Notes: generated from the sequence alone by a model not told the origin. Positions 44,442 through 55,418 are shown, numbered from the stretch's first letter. The stretch is DNA of 64,000 nt from Phymatolithon calcareum (GCA_977006965.1 OZ345369.1:310001-374000), one strand, 5' to 3'. Translations and numbers: made by a program.

Positions 44442-46435
44442 TTGAACAATGAAACCAAGAGCACGAAAGGACGCGACAGTACCATCCCCGTTGTCGATCT
44501 GTCCCCAAAGCAGAAAACCGATGAAGAAAAATGCAGCCCGAACGATAACCAAAGAAAAACGAAACGAAAAGAAGACAAGAAATATGAATCGAGCCAACAC
44601 TCAGTCCACCTAGCATCCGATGAAGACCCAACCATGCCCACGAAATCCCTGAAGAACCCCCCGAAGCAGAATTGAGCACGAGAAACCCATCATGAAACCA
44701 GAAGCCCAAGCGACGAAGACGAAATCAGCTCCCCTCCCCGAAAGGTAAGCAAAATCTATCCCTCCCAAGACCTAAACGCCAAAAAATTTCCGACGGCAGA
44801 AGAAGGCGAGCCCACGTTACTGCAGCCTCGACGACACACAATCGCGCCCGAAATCCCATTGTCATTGCCAGTTGCAAACAGAACACAGGTACACGTATAC
44901 GAATGGAAGTCGAGATTCATCTCTATTAGGAAAAGTGTCCTATTATCCAAATGCAAGTCCCCTGACACTCTGAAACTGCAAGGCCCCAGCAGATGTGGAG
45001 CTGTCCGAGCTTAATGCAGAGATTACAACGCATTCTGCGGAGGGCCCATCATGCGAATGGCGATTGAGCTGGCGGAAGTGCGAAACGAAAAACGTGGGAC
45101 CGAGCACCACGAAACTGACGATCCTAACCAAGCAACTTGACACCGAAGTGTGGAAAGAGCAAAGGTTGAAGCATTGGCGAATGCGGTGACACAACTCACT
45201 CAGACTGTGTCTCTGCTCCAAGCAGAGTTCCACACTCTCGCCCGAAAGCAAGAGTCGGAACACCAATCACCCGAACGGACCCTCAGGAATATTCGCGAGA
45301 GTCTCCCAGAGATGGTGAGTAAAGAACAAGGTGAGCCGCGGAAATCACGGACGACAAATCAAGAAAACCTCTCGGGGGCACTAAATCCGCAGGAATCACC
45401 ATCTTCGAAACACGCGATGCAGCCAAAGCTGCAGCCTATACCCACCCTGACCGTTTCGGGCGCCCGACCTGAATCACCCGAAAAGGATGCCGGACCCGTC
45501 CGGCCGCCACGGATCCCGGAGGCTAACAGTGACCACCAAAGCGCAAGGCACCCCGCTCCAAGCGTCGGGGAGTCTTCGGAAGCTGTAATCCTAAGGAGCG
45601 GACAAGAGCGCCGTAGAATGTATGCAGAAATAGCCGCCGCACACAGACCCACATATCGAATGTTCACCATGCACGAACAATGAAAAATTGAACAGCTGGA
45701 ACACGTGCTCAAGAAAACCGTGCACCCACACAAGTCCCGACCTAAGCTGGTGCCTCTGTATTTCCGTGGATGCTCGCGCAACAGAGATGACCTAAACCAA
45801 CTTAAAGAGCTCTACTACCACGAAGGGCGAGCCTTGGACTCTCCTTCATCGGCGGGACAATCTTAGAAGTCCTCACAGACGAACCTCTGTTCCAGCGAAC
45901 TGTCGCTACCCTGCGCGCAGTTCGCCTTGCATCCGACCCAAAGTTTAACATTTGGAGCGACGCAATGCCGGCACGGAAAAAAATCTCTGGAAAAGAACGG
46001 ACAAAGAGCAACCTACACGCCATTCGATCTAGAATGAGAACATGCGCCGCAGGGACTGCCGATTACTTCACAAGAAAGAGGTACCGAGAAAACTTAGAGA
46101 TTGCCGAGCATGGTCTTCGACTGCTGGAAGAAGAATCGGCGCTGGAATACGACGACCTCGAACTCGATGCCGACCGAGGGCGAAGTCTCCATGGAGCCCA
46201 ATATAATTCCGGGAACGATATCGGGAGAAACGCGCTGGCTCCACAAAAAGAAACTGGAAATGATGAGCATGCTCTTGCTACCGACGAGACTGACGAATAC
46301 ACGGAGAGACCGGTTGCGGCCGCCCAGGATCCACGAGCACGGCCAAGTACCGCCACGAAAACAAACCCGACGAACATCGACAAAACCCCCTTGACGGCAT
46401 CGCAAAAAACACCGTCGGCTTGTATCACCCAATGA
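44442..46435 (+). pseudogene. LINE ORF1 (gag-like), decayed
   Basis: Frames at 44442-44675, 45150-45683 and 45965-46435 form the region before the endonuclease. The second carries a heptad-rich coiled coil (VEALANAVTQLTQTVSLLQA) followed by a Pro/Ser-rich linker, as in many LINE ORF1 proteins that trimerise and bind RNA. It ends in a stop, after which the sequence continues in frame as KIEQLEHVLKKTVHPHKSRP, so a single nonsense change is visible there. No zinc knuckle is seen. Confidence 0.5.
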
Positions 46436-47511
46436 TACAGAACCCGAACTTAAAGATTTGCACGTTCAACGTTGGGGGCTCTCCCGAAACGCCGCGCGTA
46501 GTCGAACAGTTGTTTCAATGCCACTCAGTCGACGTACTGGGATTAACCGAGACATGGCAGAAACCAGACCAATCCCTAAGGGTACCGTACGAACAAGCGT
46601 CCGCGACTCGCCCGCGTCCGCCTCGGTCCAAGCCGAGAGGCGGCGTGGCGCTACTCACGCAAGGCGGTATATCGTCCAAAGTCGTATACCGACATGCCAC
46701 GCCGAACATACAGCTGCTTATCACGGTTACCGCAGGAATCCATGTCACGGTAGCGTATATCTCTCCTCGGACGCCAAAAACTGAAACTAACAGCTGTCTT
46801 GAAATCGTCCACATGCACTGCAGGGGGAAATCAGTACTGATAGGGGACCTGAACGCAAGACACCAAAATTGGGACACCGTCACCAAAACAAGAGGCAGTC
46901 ATTTGGTCCAGTGGGCGGCAAGGTGCAACTGGAAAATCCACACAACACCGGGCGCCACATTTCGATCCACGGTAGGCAACAGCAACATTGACATGTTCCT
47001 GACAAAAGGAATGTATTCTTCATTAGTAGAAACTCCCGGAGGAATGTGGGATGAGGTAAGAGTTGGACATCTCCCTATCATCACGAAGGTTGAGCACACA
47101 AAACGTGCCCCGGCAGGCGTCGAATCCTTCGTATCGGCAACAGCGCGAAAGAGCGCAGAGCGCGCAAAAACGGCGTCAGAAGCGTTGGAAAAGTGGGGCC
47201 CGAAGATGCTGGAAAAGCTGAAACTATGCAAAAGCCAGAAAGAACTCGATAAGTGGTACGAGAAGTTCCGCCGCCTCCTAAGAAAACCCAGGGGTAACAA
47301 ACGTAGGCGCCCCCCACGCTACAAGCCCTTCTGGAGCCGAGCGCTGGACGACAAGGCAAAAGAACGAACCAGAATTTACCGAGAAGCGAGGAGAACCAAA
47401 TCGCCCGTCGATTGGTGCCTACGCCAAATTCCGCCAAGAAATGCGGGCGGCAGTTCGAAAAGCGAAGAAGGACCAATATCAAAAGTTCGTGAAAAGCAAC
47501 AACAACCCTAA
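46420..47511 (+). CDS. LINE endonuclease region (APE-like), 5' part of ORF2
   Basis: This 363-residue open stretch starts with LKICTFNVGGSPETPRVVEQ and contains the exonuclease-endonuclease-phosphatase landmarks: DVLGLTETWQ (catalytic Glu), LIGDLNARHQNWD (Asp/Asn pair) and SNIDMFLTKG. The last block is GHLPIITKVE where SDHxPI is usual, so the catalytic His is moved or lost. The C-terminal half is basic with a helical linker (EKWGPKMLEKLKLCKSQKEL) leading toward the RT. It nicks target DNA to prime reverse transcription. The frame stops before the RT because of a frameshift near 47500. Confidence 0.7.
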   Translation: MYHPMIQNPNLKICTFNVGGSPETPRVVEQLFQCHSVDVLGLTETWQKPDQSLRVPYEQASATRPRPPRSKPRGGVALLTQGGISSKVVYRHATPNIQLLITVTAGIHVTVAYISPRTPKTETNSCLEIVHMHCRGKSVLIGDLNARHQNWDTVTKTRGSHLVQWAARCNWKIHTTPGATFRSTVGNSNIDMFLTKGMYSSLVETPGGMWDEVRVGHLPIITKVEHTKRAPAGVESFVSATARKSAERAKTASEALEKWGPKMLEKLKLCKSQKELDKWYEKFRRLLRKPRGNKRRRPPRYKPFWSRALDDKAKERTRIYREARRTKSPVDWCLRQIPPRNAGGSSKSEEGPISKVREKQQQP

Positions 47512-47810
47512 GCAAAATTCTGAAACGCAAGAACAAGCGGGAAGGTATCAACCTGGCTTTCGGGGCTCCGGTACATCCAAGAGTATTGACAGCTAACATA
47601 GCAAATGTCTGCAAGGCAGACAACCCCTGGAAGCCAACTCTACTCCACTTTGTGGTCCCCAAGGTCATCCGGGAAGGCATCACAGAGGCGCTACTGCGCG
47701 CTCCCCGCGGGAAGGCTCTTAGACCAGACAAGATTGGAATAGAGATGTTACCCAAAGATGAGCGGTGACCTACTTGGATCCCTACGGGAAGTGTGCGGCA
47801 GACACGCTTG

Positions 47811-48119
47811 GTACCAACATTATTTTTATTTTTTTTACTGCAATTTATTGCAATAAAGTCTTAATTGCCCTGAGAGGTGCTTATTGCAATAATTATTGCA
47901 AAAAGTAATGGCATATGATCGAAATCAAGGTACAGCCTTGCCCTCCTCTGCGCTGGCAAGAAGACATGGCGCAGGAGGACCTGAATTAGATTCTGTTATT
48001 GCAATTGATATTGGAAGAATGGTCAGATATTGCAATAGCTATTGCCTTCAACCTTGCATTATTGGTATTGCAATTGCTATTGCATCATGTGCCCCAATAA
48101 ATAACAATAATATTGGTAC
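47811..48119. mobile_element. AT-rich MITE-like insertion inside the LINE
   Basis: The LINE frame is interrupted by about 309 bp starting GTACCAACATTATT and ending AATAATATTGGTAC, an imperfect terminal inverted repeat of about 14-20 bp. The interior is built from ATTGCAAT/TATTGCAA motifs. Flanking duplication could not be established (a TA is possible). After it the RT frame resumes with LRRATLIPIHKKG. It postdates the LINE insertion or was carried in by that LINE copy. Confidence 0.5.
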
Positions 48120-49735
48120 TATCCCTGGCGGCAGACTTCAGTGCATGCCAACAGAATTGCGTAGGGCAACCCTGATTCCCATTCACAAGAAAGGACCGTC
48201 ACATATTCCAAGCAACTACCGGCCTATTTCGTTGTTGAGTCAAGTCCGGAAAATTATCGACTCCGCGATGGACTCGGCTATACGGGAACGGTACAAATTC
48301 CACAGATTCCAGTTGGGATTTCAGAAGAACAAAAGCACGGAACTCGCGATTTTGAGAGCGACAAGCACGATGAAGAAAGGCCACCGCTTCATTGCCGTCC
48401 TAGTCCTATCCTCTGCTTGTGACCGCGTCCCTCGCAACATCCTGCAATGCAGAGTCGAGAGATGTTTACCCCCGTACATCGCCGAAATGGTAAAATACCT
48501 ACTGAAACCGTCATGGGTATCCACTGTAGGTGACGAGGAAAAACGGTGGCTCCTGATCGACCGGGGAGTCCCACAAGGCTCCCCACTAAGCCCATGTCTG
48601 TATAACATGTTCATGGATACGTTCGCGCAGGAGATGGAAAAGCCACCGCGGCAAACGTCGAGGAACCCAGCAATCCCTGTTTGCAGACGACGTCCACCTG
48701 CAAGCGACCAACTCCGACGGAATGCAGTGGCTTCTTGACACAGCGACGCGATGGGCTAGGGAAAATGGAATGACATGGAATACGAAAAAGGGAAAAAGGG
48801 AAGTCCCCATCTACCCAGGACTGTTCAAGCGAAAGTTCCGCCTACCTGATGCGGAACTCCCCGAAACAAGACGTCTGGAATACCTTGGCACTACCATCGA
48901 CAAGAAGGGAGTAACTGAGCACGCAACGTTAAACAGAGTCAGGAAAGCGAAGGGCGTCATTCTGGGCCTCCGGGATAGAGGAATGAACGCCAGGGGCCTA
49001 ACCACAACTAAGAATATTGCAATCTACAAGACACTCGTGCAATGCAGATGGGAGTACGCCCTACACCTTACCCCATGGACGAGATCCATCCAAGCGCAAA
49101 TCGACCAGGCAGAAGGGCTGTTCTACTCCCTCATTGTAGGGCGCTTCGCATTCCGCCTGCAGAACCGAATAAGAGCACTATGCAAAATCGTGCCACCTGA
49201 AATAAGAAGGGCGCAAGTAGGGGAACACTTCGCCCTTCGCCTGATGAAAGCGAAACAAGAAATCGAGAAAAAGCCTGATTGTGAATGCAAAGCCGCAGAC
49301 CTGCGGTACGCAGAGAGAGATATTATGTACCTGACACAGCACGACCCCTTAGCTGAACAGGCTGATAGAGCTGCAGGCGGAATGGTCACCCCTAAGGAGG
49401 AGAGAAATCGCCTCTCTCAAGCATGGGAACAAGAAGAGGAAGGCCTAAAACGAAGAATCCCCGTGGACGTGACAGAGCCCGCAAACCCGGTTATGCTTCT
49501 GAAATCGCGAAAACATCGAAAGGTGGGCGTGAAATGGTTCTTCGGACGCTTTCCCCCACGCGCACCCACGTCCTACGTAGAGAACTTTGGGGAGCTGGCG
49601 GAGAAGAGCCCGGACACACTGCAACAAAACCTCACGAGACCAAGACTAACCGCAAGAGCTGAGGAGAAAATGATGCTGGCAATGAACAAATTATTGGAGT
49701 TAGAGATTATAATGACCGAGGAGATGATTGCATGA
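48120..49735 (+). pseudogene. LINE reverse transcriptase region, 3' part of ORF2
   Basis: RATLIPIHKKGPSHIPSNYR and PISLLSQVRKIIDSAM are RT motifs 0-1. FQLGFQKNKSTELAI follows. The region usually reading DxxxAFD is here SSACDRVP, with catalytic residues altered. RGVPQGSPLSPCLYNMFMDT is intact. After a one-base shift near 48650, SLFADDVHLQATNSDGMQWL gives the FADD catalytic box (frame 48722-49735). NKIVxxKT-like thumb sequences and LEYLGTTIDKKGVTEHATL follow. No RNase H is present, unlike the LINEs at 18 and 33 kb, so this is a different family. Confidence 0.75.
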
Positions 49736-49979
49736 GGAAACCTTATCAGAAAGGAAGCATAGCACACGGGAAGCTGCTCTGGTGTCGGAACTACTGGCGT
49801 TGAGGGCTTCTAAAATAAAAACTTACAATTTCCCCTTCCTCGGACAGAATCAAGCCAAATTTTTGGCATTCGAAAAGTTGCCCCAAGCGTCAGCAGATGT
49901 GCTGGTAACTGTTAAACAAAACTCTACTTTTGTTCTTCTTCTTCTTCTCTGACGTCACTATTTTCTAAACTAAAATAGA

Positions 49980-50929
49980 TTTTGATTTATGAAGAATTCA
50001 TAAATCAAAATTATCATTGCTTTTGAATTTTTGGATAGTACCTGGTTTTGAGAGTCTGTGATATAGCATTCCTTCCCACCAAAAGTTCTGTTGGACACAA
50101 TTGGGACCGATTCGGAAATCACGAGTGAACACAACAAGCCGGACCCGCTCGAACGAGTGATAGTCGAACACATGTACGCCTTTTATGTGTTTCTGTAATG
50201 CACTGCACATTCATCGTCATTTTTGGCTCATGTAGACACAAACGAGTACAGAAACCTGTGTCGAGAATCGCAACTACGAATGTAACGCCGTGCGATTTGC
50301 GTCAATGAAGAAGTCCGCAAAGAACCCCGCACTTCCGTGGCTTTCGTCCCTTCTCGGAATGCGATAGTGACTGGAATACACCTTTAGCTCGCATTTCCAC
50401 ATCACCATAGAAAACGACTGCGATACATTATGAACACAGATCTGACGATGGCGAGAAAATTAAAAGGTTTACTGCGTGCCCCACGAGTTTGCGCGTTTTG
50501 TGGTGATGTGGAAATGCGAGCAAGAAGGCGTATTGCAGTCACTATCGCATTCAGAGAAGGGACGAAAGCCACGGAAGTGCGGGGTTCTTTGCGGACTTCT
50601 TCATTGACGCAAATCGCACGGCGTTACATTCGTAGTTGCGATTCTCGACACAGGTTTCTGTACTCGTTTGTGTCTACATGAGCCAAAAATGACGATGAAT
50701 GTGTAGTGCATTACAGAAACACATAAAAGGCGTACATGTGTTCGACTATCACTCGTTCGAGCGGGTCCGGCTTGTTGTGTTCACTCGTGATTTCCGAATC
50801 GGTCCCAATTGTGTCCAACAGAACTTTTGGTGGGAAGGAATGCTATATCACAGACTCTCAAAACCAGGTACTATCCAAAAATTCAAAAGCAATGATAATT
50901 TTGATTTATGAATTCTTCATAAATCAAAA
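49980..50929. repeat. Innermost palindrome arms and spacer
   Basis: Mirror symmetry around 50454.5 is nearly perfect from about 49980 to 50407 against 50501 to 50929, with only scattered single-base differences (for example near 50204) and one indel near 50380. Each arm begins with its own nested hairpin (TTTTGATTTATGAA / TTCATAAATCAAAA). The 93-bp spacer is open on the plus strand as part of 50430-50681, but the frame reads through palindrome sequence and has no known motif. Confidence 0.75.
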
Positions 50930-51598
50930 TCTATTTTAGTGTAGAAAGCAGTGACGTCAGAGAAGAAGAAGAAGACCAAAAAAAGAGTTTTGTTTAACAG
51001 TTACCAGCACATCTGCTGACGCTTGGGGCAACTTTTCGAATGCCAAAAATTTGGCTTGATTCTGTCCGAGGAAGAGTTTCTTACGGTGGGTGTTCCACGG
51101 ACGTCAGAGAGAAATTAATGCAGTTGACAAATTTCATTTTCATTTTGTAGATAGAACATGGCAACTTTAGTTGCCATGCACTACCTCATCGTGTTGATAT
51201 AAGGGCCAACTACGTGAAACCTAAAGGAGAGTATCCTGGCGGAGAAGACTGAGTACTCATAGGACATGGGGAATTGAGAGTGTGGGCGGTTGGAGTGCTT
51301 CAGATGATACTGGTCAAACCAAGCTGGAACGAGAAAGAGGAGCAAGAGGTGGATAAAGCAATATATGCAGTTTTACTGAACACGGAATGAGTGGCTCTCT
51401 GTTACCAGCAGAGAAGTGAAGTGCAAATAATCTATGTGACAATAAGGTGCTGACGTTCTTCTAGTGGGAACAATTCGTGCGTTTCGAACAAAGTTACCAT
51501 ATTACGATTCCATCCGGATCGTTCTGTGGTGAAAATGGATTCGCTTCCACAACAGGCAGTGAATACCAGATATTGTACTTCATTGTTTTCAAGTTTGC

Positions 51599-51605
51599 TA
51601 TAAAA
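51599..51605 (+). promoter_or_regulatory. TATA box of the right-arm galaxin-like gene
   Basis: TATAAAA lies 94 bp before the ATG at 51693 in a stretch conserved between the two palindrome arms. It predicts transcription start at about 51630. Confidence 0.6.
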
Positions 51606-51692
51606 GCAAGGACAAGCAACACTTTCTGAATCACACTGCAACACCCCACGGATAAACTAAAAGCACACAGAGACACACCAAACTCAGACAAG

Positions 51693-52072
51693 ATGCAGAC
51701 AACGTTCCTACTCATTCCAGCTCTTCTTATCCTCTTCATTGCAACAACTACAGAAGGCTCATGTGGCTCGTACAACCCGCTCTCTCAAATCTGCTGCAAT
51801 GGTGCGCTCCACTTCAAGGGAACCGAAACGGTTGCTGTGGAAGTAGTCCGTATACCATCGGCTCTCAGCTTTGCTGCGACAGGGTGACACACTTCAAGGG
51901 AACCCGCAACGCATGCTGTGGCACTCGTCCGTATCGCATCGGGTCTCAGCTCTGCTGCGCCGGGACGATACACTTCAAGGGAACCCGCAACGCATGTTGT
52001 GGCACTCTTCCGTTTAGCATCGGGTCTCAAGCTTGTTGCTCTGGAGTGCTGCGCAGGGGAACAAGGTGCTGA
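51693..52072 (+). pseudogene. Galaxin-like secreted Cys-rich repeat gene, right-arm copy
   Basis: It is the inverse-arm partner of 43402-43752, with a signal peptide MQTTFLLIPALLILFIATTT cut near EGS|CG. After SCGSYNPLSQICCNGALHFK the repeats continue one phase over: GCCGSSPYTIGSQLCCDRVT, ACCGTRPYRIGSQLCCAGTI, ACCGTLPFSIGSQACCSGVL, ending RRGTRC and a stop at 52072. Each roughly 24-residue unit has paired CC motifs like galaxin. There are three full repeats here against two on the left. The same one-base gap between first and second repeat is seen in both arms, so either the break predates the palindrome or expression needs frameshifting or an unrecognised splice. The product would be secreted, possibly into the cell wall or matrix. 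Confidence 0.6.
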
Positions 52073-53025
52073 GCATTGGGCTCAGGACAAGGTTGCATGG
52101 CACCCTGGGGCTCAGATCTATTAGCTGTAGCAGGAGTTCGCAAGAAGCACGCTGAAAAAAGTGAGACACTTTCGGGCAACGTAGTGCTCAATTAAAAGAA
52201 TATGTTTTGTTTCTTCTTCTTCTTGAATGCAGGTTTCGGAGTTGTCCTATACCAACTCCCCATCCTTACGGCTACAGTAGACTTTAACAGATACGAGTGG
52301 TAATTGATGTCACAGCAGCTCTAAGCCGTACAAAGTTTAGAGCTTCGGGGAGCTTAAAATCTAAATCTCTACGCAGCCAATCTTCAACCGCCGTCCTTCA
52401 AAGGGATGACCCGGGTTGGTAACCATTTAGGATGCTCACGGTAGCTGGTCATATCGTTACCTTCTTTCATCCCCTTCTGTCCTTTCTCCGGGCTTCTTTG
52501 GTCATTGCGGCACACCACTCAGGGCGGAATCCATGTACTACCAAACTACCAGAAGGTGACGGTCTTCTCCCATGGTAAGGCCGGAGCACAGCTCTTGCCA
52601 TTTCAAAAAACCCTGCCTTGGAGCGGAGAAAAATTCCTGCCTCTGCTCTTGTCTCTTTCCTGTTTTTTTCAACAGCTTAGATGTTTATTTGAAAGCCCTC
52701 ATTAACACTCTAAAACTAGTCTCCTTCCTGTGACGCACAGGTGCACGCGTAACCGGACCGGTTATGATAGCCGGCCTGTATCAAATCCACTTAAATTTGC
52801 AAGATATCTTCGAAATCCGACGAAGGCGGGGTTGAGTCTGGCACTTCGAGCGTGGCGAGTTCTCGATTCGCTAAGTCCCAGGCGGGCGTGTTCGGGATCG
52901 CGCCATCCATTTCCGGCGGGATTACTGCAGAAATAAGCGCTTTGTGCAGCTCGATCGCTGCGGCCACTTGCGCCGGCCAATTGATGAATTTTTTGTTCAG
53001 TTCTCGTCATGTGCAAGAGGCACAT

Positions 53026-53705
53026 AACACCTGAGGTCTAAAATAGACTTGATCGACGCTGAAACCTGTCGTTGATTCTACAGTGCTCAAAACAGCAAAG
53101 AAGAAGAAGAAAAGTGGATATTTTATTTAAAATCAGAACAGCAGAGCAATTTGAGAAACTATTATCTCAGAAGAGAAATGTAACGCGGCAATAAGTCTCT
53201 CATGGACTTTTTGGACAGCTGGAACATTAATAAAGCTTGACTACCTTCCACACCATTCCTCTAAATGGATTGCTTCCCCACTGAAGAATGGATGGCATTG
53301 TTAGCCCTTGAGGGGAAGAGAAATCGACATTGAAAAACATCTAGAGCTGCACTGATTGCGAAGCTCTATTGATTCTTCGTCTTACATCTTCATTGACGTT
53401 TCTTCGCCCGTTTCTTACCAAGCAGCTGTACTGCAAACTGAAGAAAGTTTTATTGAGAATTTCTCAAGAGATGCGCTCAAAACAGTATCAAGTGTAGCGT
53501 GATATGCAGTTTCGTTGGAAACAGCAAGGATATATAAGGAGAGAAGTGGACGGCTCGAGAGAATGAGAAACACTTTATGAAGGCCAAGATGCTTGCTTCG
53601 TTGATAGTCTTTCGAAACATCTACCGTACATATTACTCCTTGCCCTCCGGCTTGCCATGTTACGGCAAGCACTAGTAATAGGGCTCTCAGTCTTGTGTTC
53701 CAGAT
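53026..53705. promoter_or_regulatory. 5' flank of the bestrophin-like gene
   Basis: No gene is supported. A ATATATAAGG stretch near 53528-53537 is a possible TATA box about 170 bp before the start codon. GAA-rich tract AAAGAAGAAGAAGAAAA at about 53096-53112 marks the outer neighbourhood of the palindrome. Confidence 0.35.
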
Positions 53706-55418
53706 ATGGCCGAGACATACATACTTCGTCCACCGCTCTCGTGCATGACTGAATCCTTCGAAGATTCAGCTGTACCACAGCTCACATCGCTGAAAACGTC
53801 ACCAAGTGGTGATACTATCCTCCAAATCATCGGATCGTCTATATCCATGGACTTCAACGAGGCTGAGAAGCCAGGAGCGATGCTTGCCAAGCCTCCCCCT
53901 CTGCTGGAGGACCCCGACAAGAAGAACAAGTACGGCTACAAAGAAAGACATTGTTTTTTTAAGGCGTTTCAATACATTTCCATAAACAGTCTGGAGCATT
54001 GGTATGTTTACCTCAATTCATGTTCAGCACATTATCGTATCCTATTCATGCTAACAGACTCTTTCGGAATTCTTGATCACATCTAGCATGAGACAGATGC
54101 TTGTTGTCATTATTTGGTCAGCAGCCGTTGTTCAAATATCTACTGCCGCCTCCTCTGCATTTTCACCCACAGAAAGAAACGCATGTAGATACATGGTACC
54201 GTATCACCGCTCCTCTCCCGATTTCCACCTTCGAGAGCTTTCAGTTTGCAGAATTCTCACATCTTTCTTCTGTTTGTCGACGCAATTGAATCGGGACCAC
54301 ACAGTGTTCTCCTATCGCCTTTGATAACACAATTGTGGCATACGTTGGTCTCGCCTTCTCCCTACTTCTTGGGTATGCCCATCCCCCCTTCCAAAATCTG
54401 TTCCACAATATTCCAATGCGATCTGCTGACCTCGAATTATACGAATTTTTGAGTATATCTCTTGGGCAATGGTTTGTAGATTTCGAGTTAGTGAAGCGTA
54501 TGGACGGTACGAGCGCGGTCTACAAATTTGGAATGAAACTATCGCGTCGACCTGCTCTTTGTTCGCCAGTCATGCGGGGAGATTCTTTCCAGAAGATATA
54601 TGGCACCCAGGCGACAGGCAGAGGCTCTATGGCTGGCTGGCGGCATTTCCCATTACGCTGAAGAGGAACCTTCGTGGCGAGAGAGAGATAAACGAGCTTC
54701 ATTCAGTGTTATCCGATACAGATATCCAAAGCCTTCAAGCTGCTCCGCACATGCCATCGTATTGCCTGGAAATGCTCAGCACCTACATCCTGTGTGCAAC
54801 CGATTTACCAACTGACTACCCTCAAATCTATGTCAATCGCATGCTAACCTATATTAGCGCTCTTTCTCTTTCAATGCACCAGTGCGAGAACATTGCTAAG
54901 TACAGTGTGAATTACGGCTACCTGGTTCATCTACGTCTGTTCATGGGAATCTGGATTTTTATGCTCCCTTTCTCCTTGGTTCAAGAATGCGGCTGGTACA
55001 CGGTTATTCTCGTCCCTCTGATTGCCTACGGAATAATTGGCACGGAGAAGATTGCTGAAGAACTTACTCAGCCCTTTGTAAGTTGTCCAGATTTCTGACC
55101 GTTTTGCTTTGACACCGTTTAACGTACGCTAAATCTGCAGTACTAACAAGAGGTGTCTATTGACGAACATTCTTTTTGCTCTCAAACATATAGGGTTACG
55201 ATTTGAATGACATTCCAATTGGCCTTATATCGAATCAGATCGTCGAAAACATCCGTTCCAAGTACATGTTGGCAAGCACTGGCGTATCCAAGCTAATTTT
55301 TGAAACTGAAACAATGGACCCAGCTGATTTCTTGCAGGCGCATGATTCTTTTTCTGGGCACAGACACGTATTACTCTCACAAGCCGGGCATGAACGAGCT
55401 GTTGTACAACTTGGATGA
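53706..55418 (+). CDS. Bestrophin-like anion channel, five exons
   Basis: Exons 53706-54001, 54087-54195, 54305-54372, 54480-55077 and 55194-55418 join to a 431-residue protein with no frame conflict. Introns are 85, 109, 107 and 116 nt, all GT-AG, with CTAAC or TACTAAC branch sites near 54050 and at 55141. The second intron has the weakest donor (GTACCG). Bestrophin landmarks: the first membrane helix MRQMLVVIIWSAAVVQI, then VAYVGLAFSLLLGFRVSEAYGRYERG (family: ...LLLxFRxxxxYxRWxEGR) across the exon 3/4 join, and LRLFMGIWIFMLPFSLVQEC, GWYTVILVPLIAYGIIGTEKI and EELTQPFGYDLNDIPIGLI (family: IExPFGxDxNDLPLD) across the exon 4/5 join. The likely role is chloride or bicarbonate conductance, perhaps in plastid or thylakoid membranes as in plants and algae. 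The N-terminal 90 residues are unlike known targeting peptides. Confidence 0.85.

Larger units (their letters stand above)
44375..49834 (+). mobile_element. Non-LTR retrotransposon (LINE), 5460 bp, inserted in the left palindrome arm
   Basis: The borders are set by comparison with the empty site in the right arm. The sequence that is continuous there (AAACTCTTCCTCGGACAG read in the left-arm orientation; CTTC at 51074-51071) is split here by 5460 bp, with CTTC repeated at 44371-44374 and 49835-49838. The order inside is gag-like ORF1 debris (44442-46435), an APE-type endonuclease (46420-47511), an AT-rich insertion (47811-48119) and reverse transcriptase (48120-49735). The 3' end lacks a long poly-A. 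The element is non-functional now (frameshifts, nested insertion) yet inserted after the palindrome formed. Confidence 0.85.
42433..53025. repeat. Large palindrome (inverted repeat), arms about 2.5 kb, near-identical
   Basis: The right arm (50501-53025) is the inverse of the left arm (42433-50407, minus a 5.46-kb LINE insertion at 44375-49834). The axis is at about 50454.5 and the spacer about 93 bp (50408-50500). Inner parts are almost base-for-base mirror images: 49998-50210 and 50699-50911 encode the same 70-residue string on opposite strands. Outward, each arm has a (GAA)n tract, a galaxin-like gene reading away from the centre, and a 3' tail-like segment with GTATAGGACAACTCCGAAAC and (GAA)n. 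Differences are one missing galaxin repeat and an extra copy of an arm segment (about 42485-42565) on the left. The structure is either a foldback-type element or a recent inverted duplication. Confidence 0.85.

Noticed and set aside
47081-47755. 224-codon minus-strand frame
   Set aside because: It is antisense to the LINE endonuclease frame.
49998-50911. Two identical 70-residue frames on opposite strands
   Set aside because: Identity is explained by the palindrome; the peptide has no motif and no start context, so I do not call a gene.
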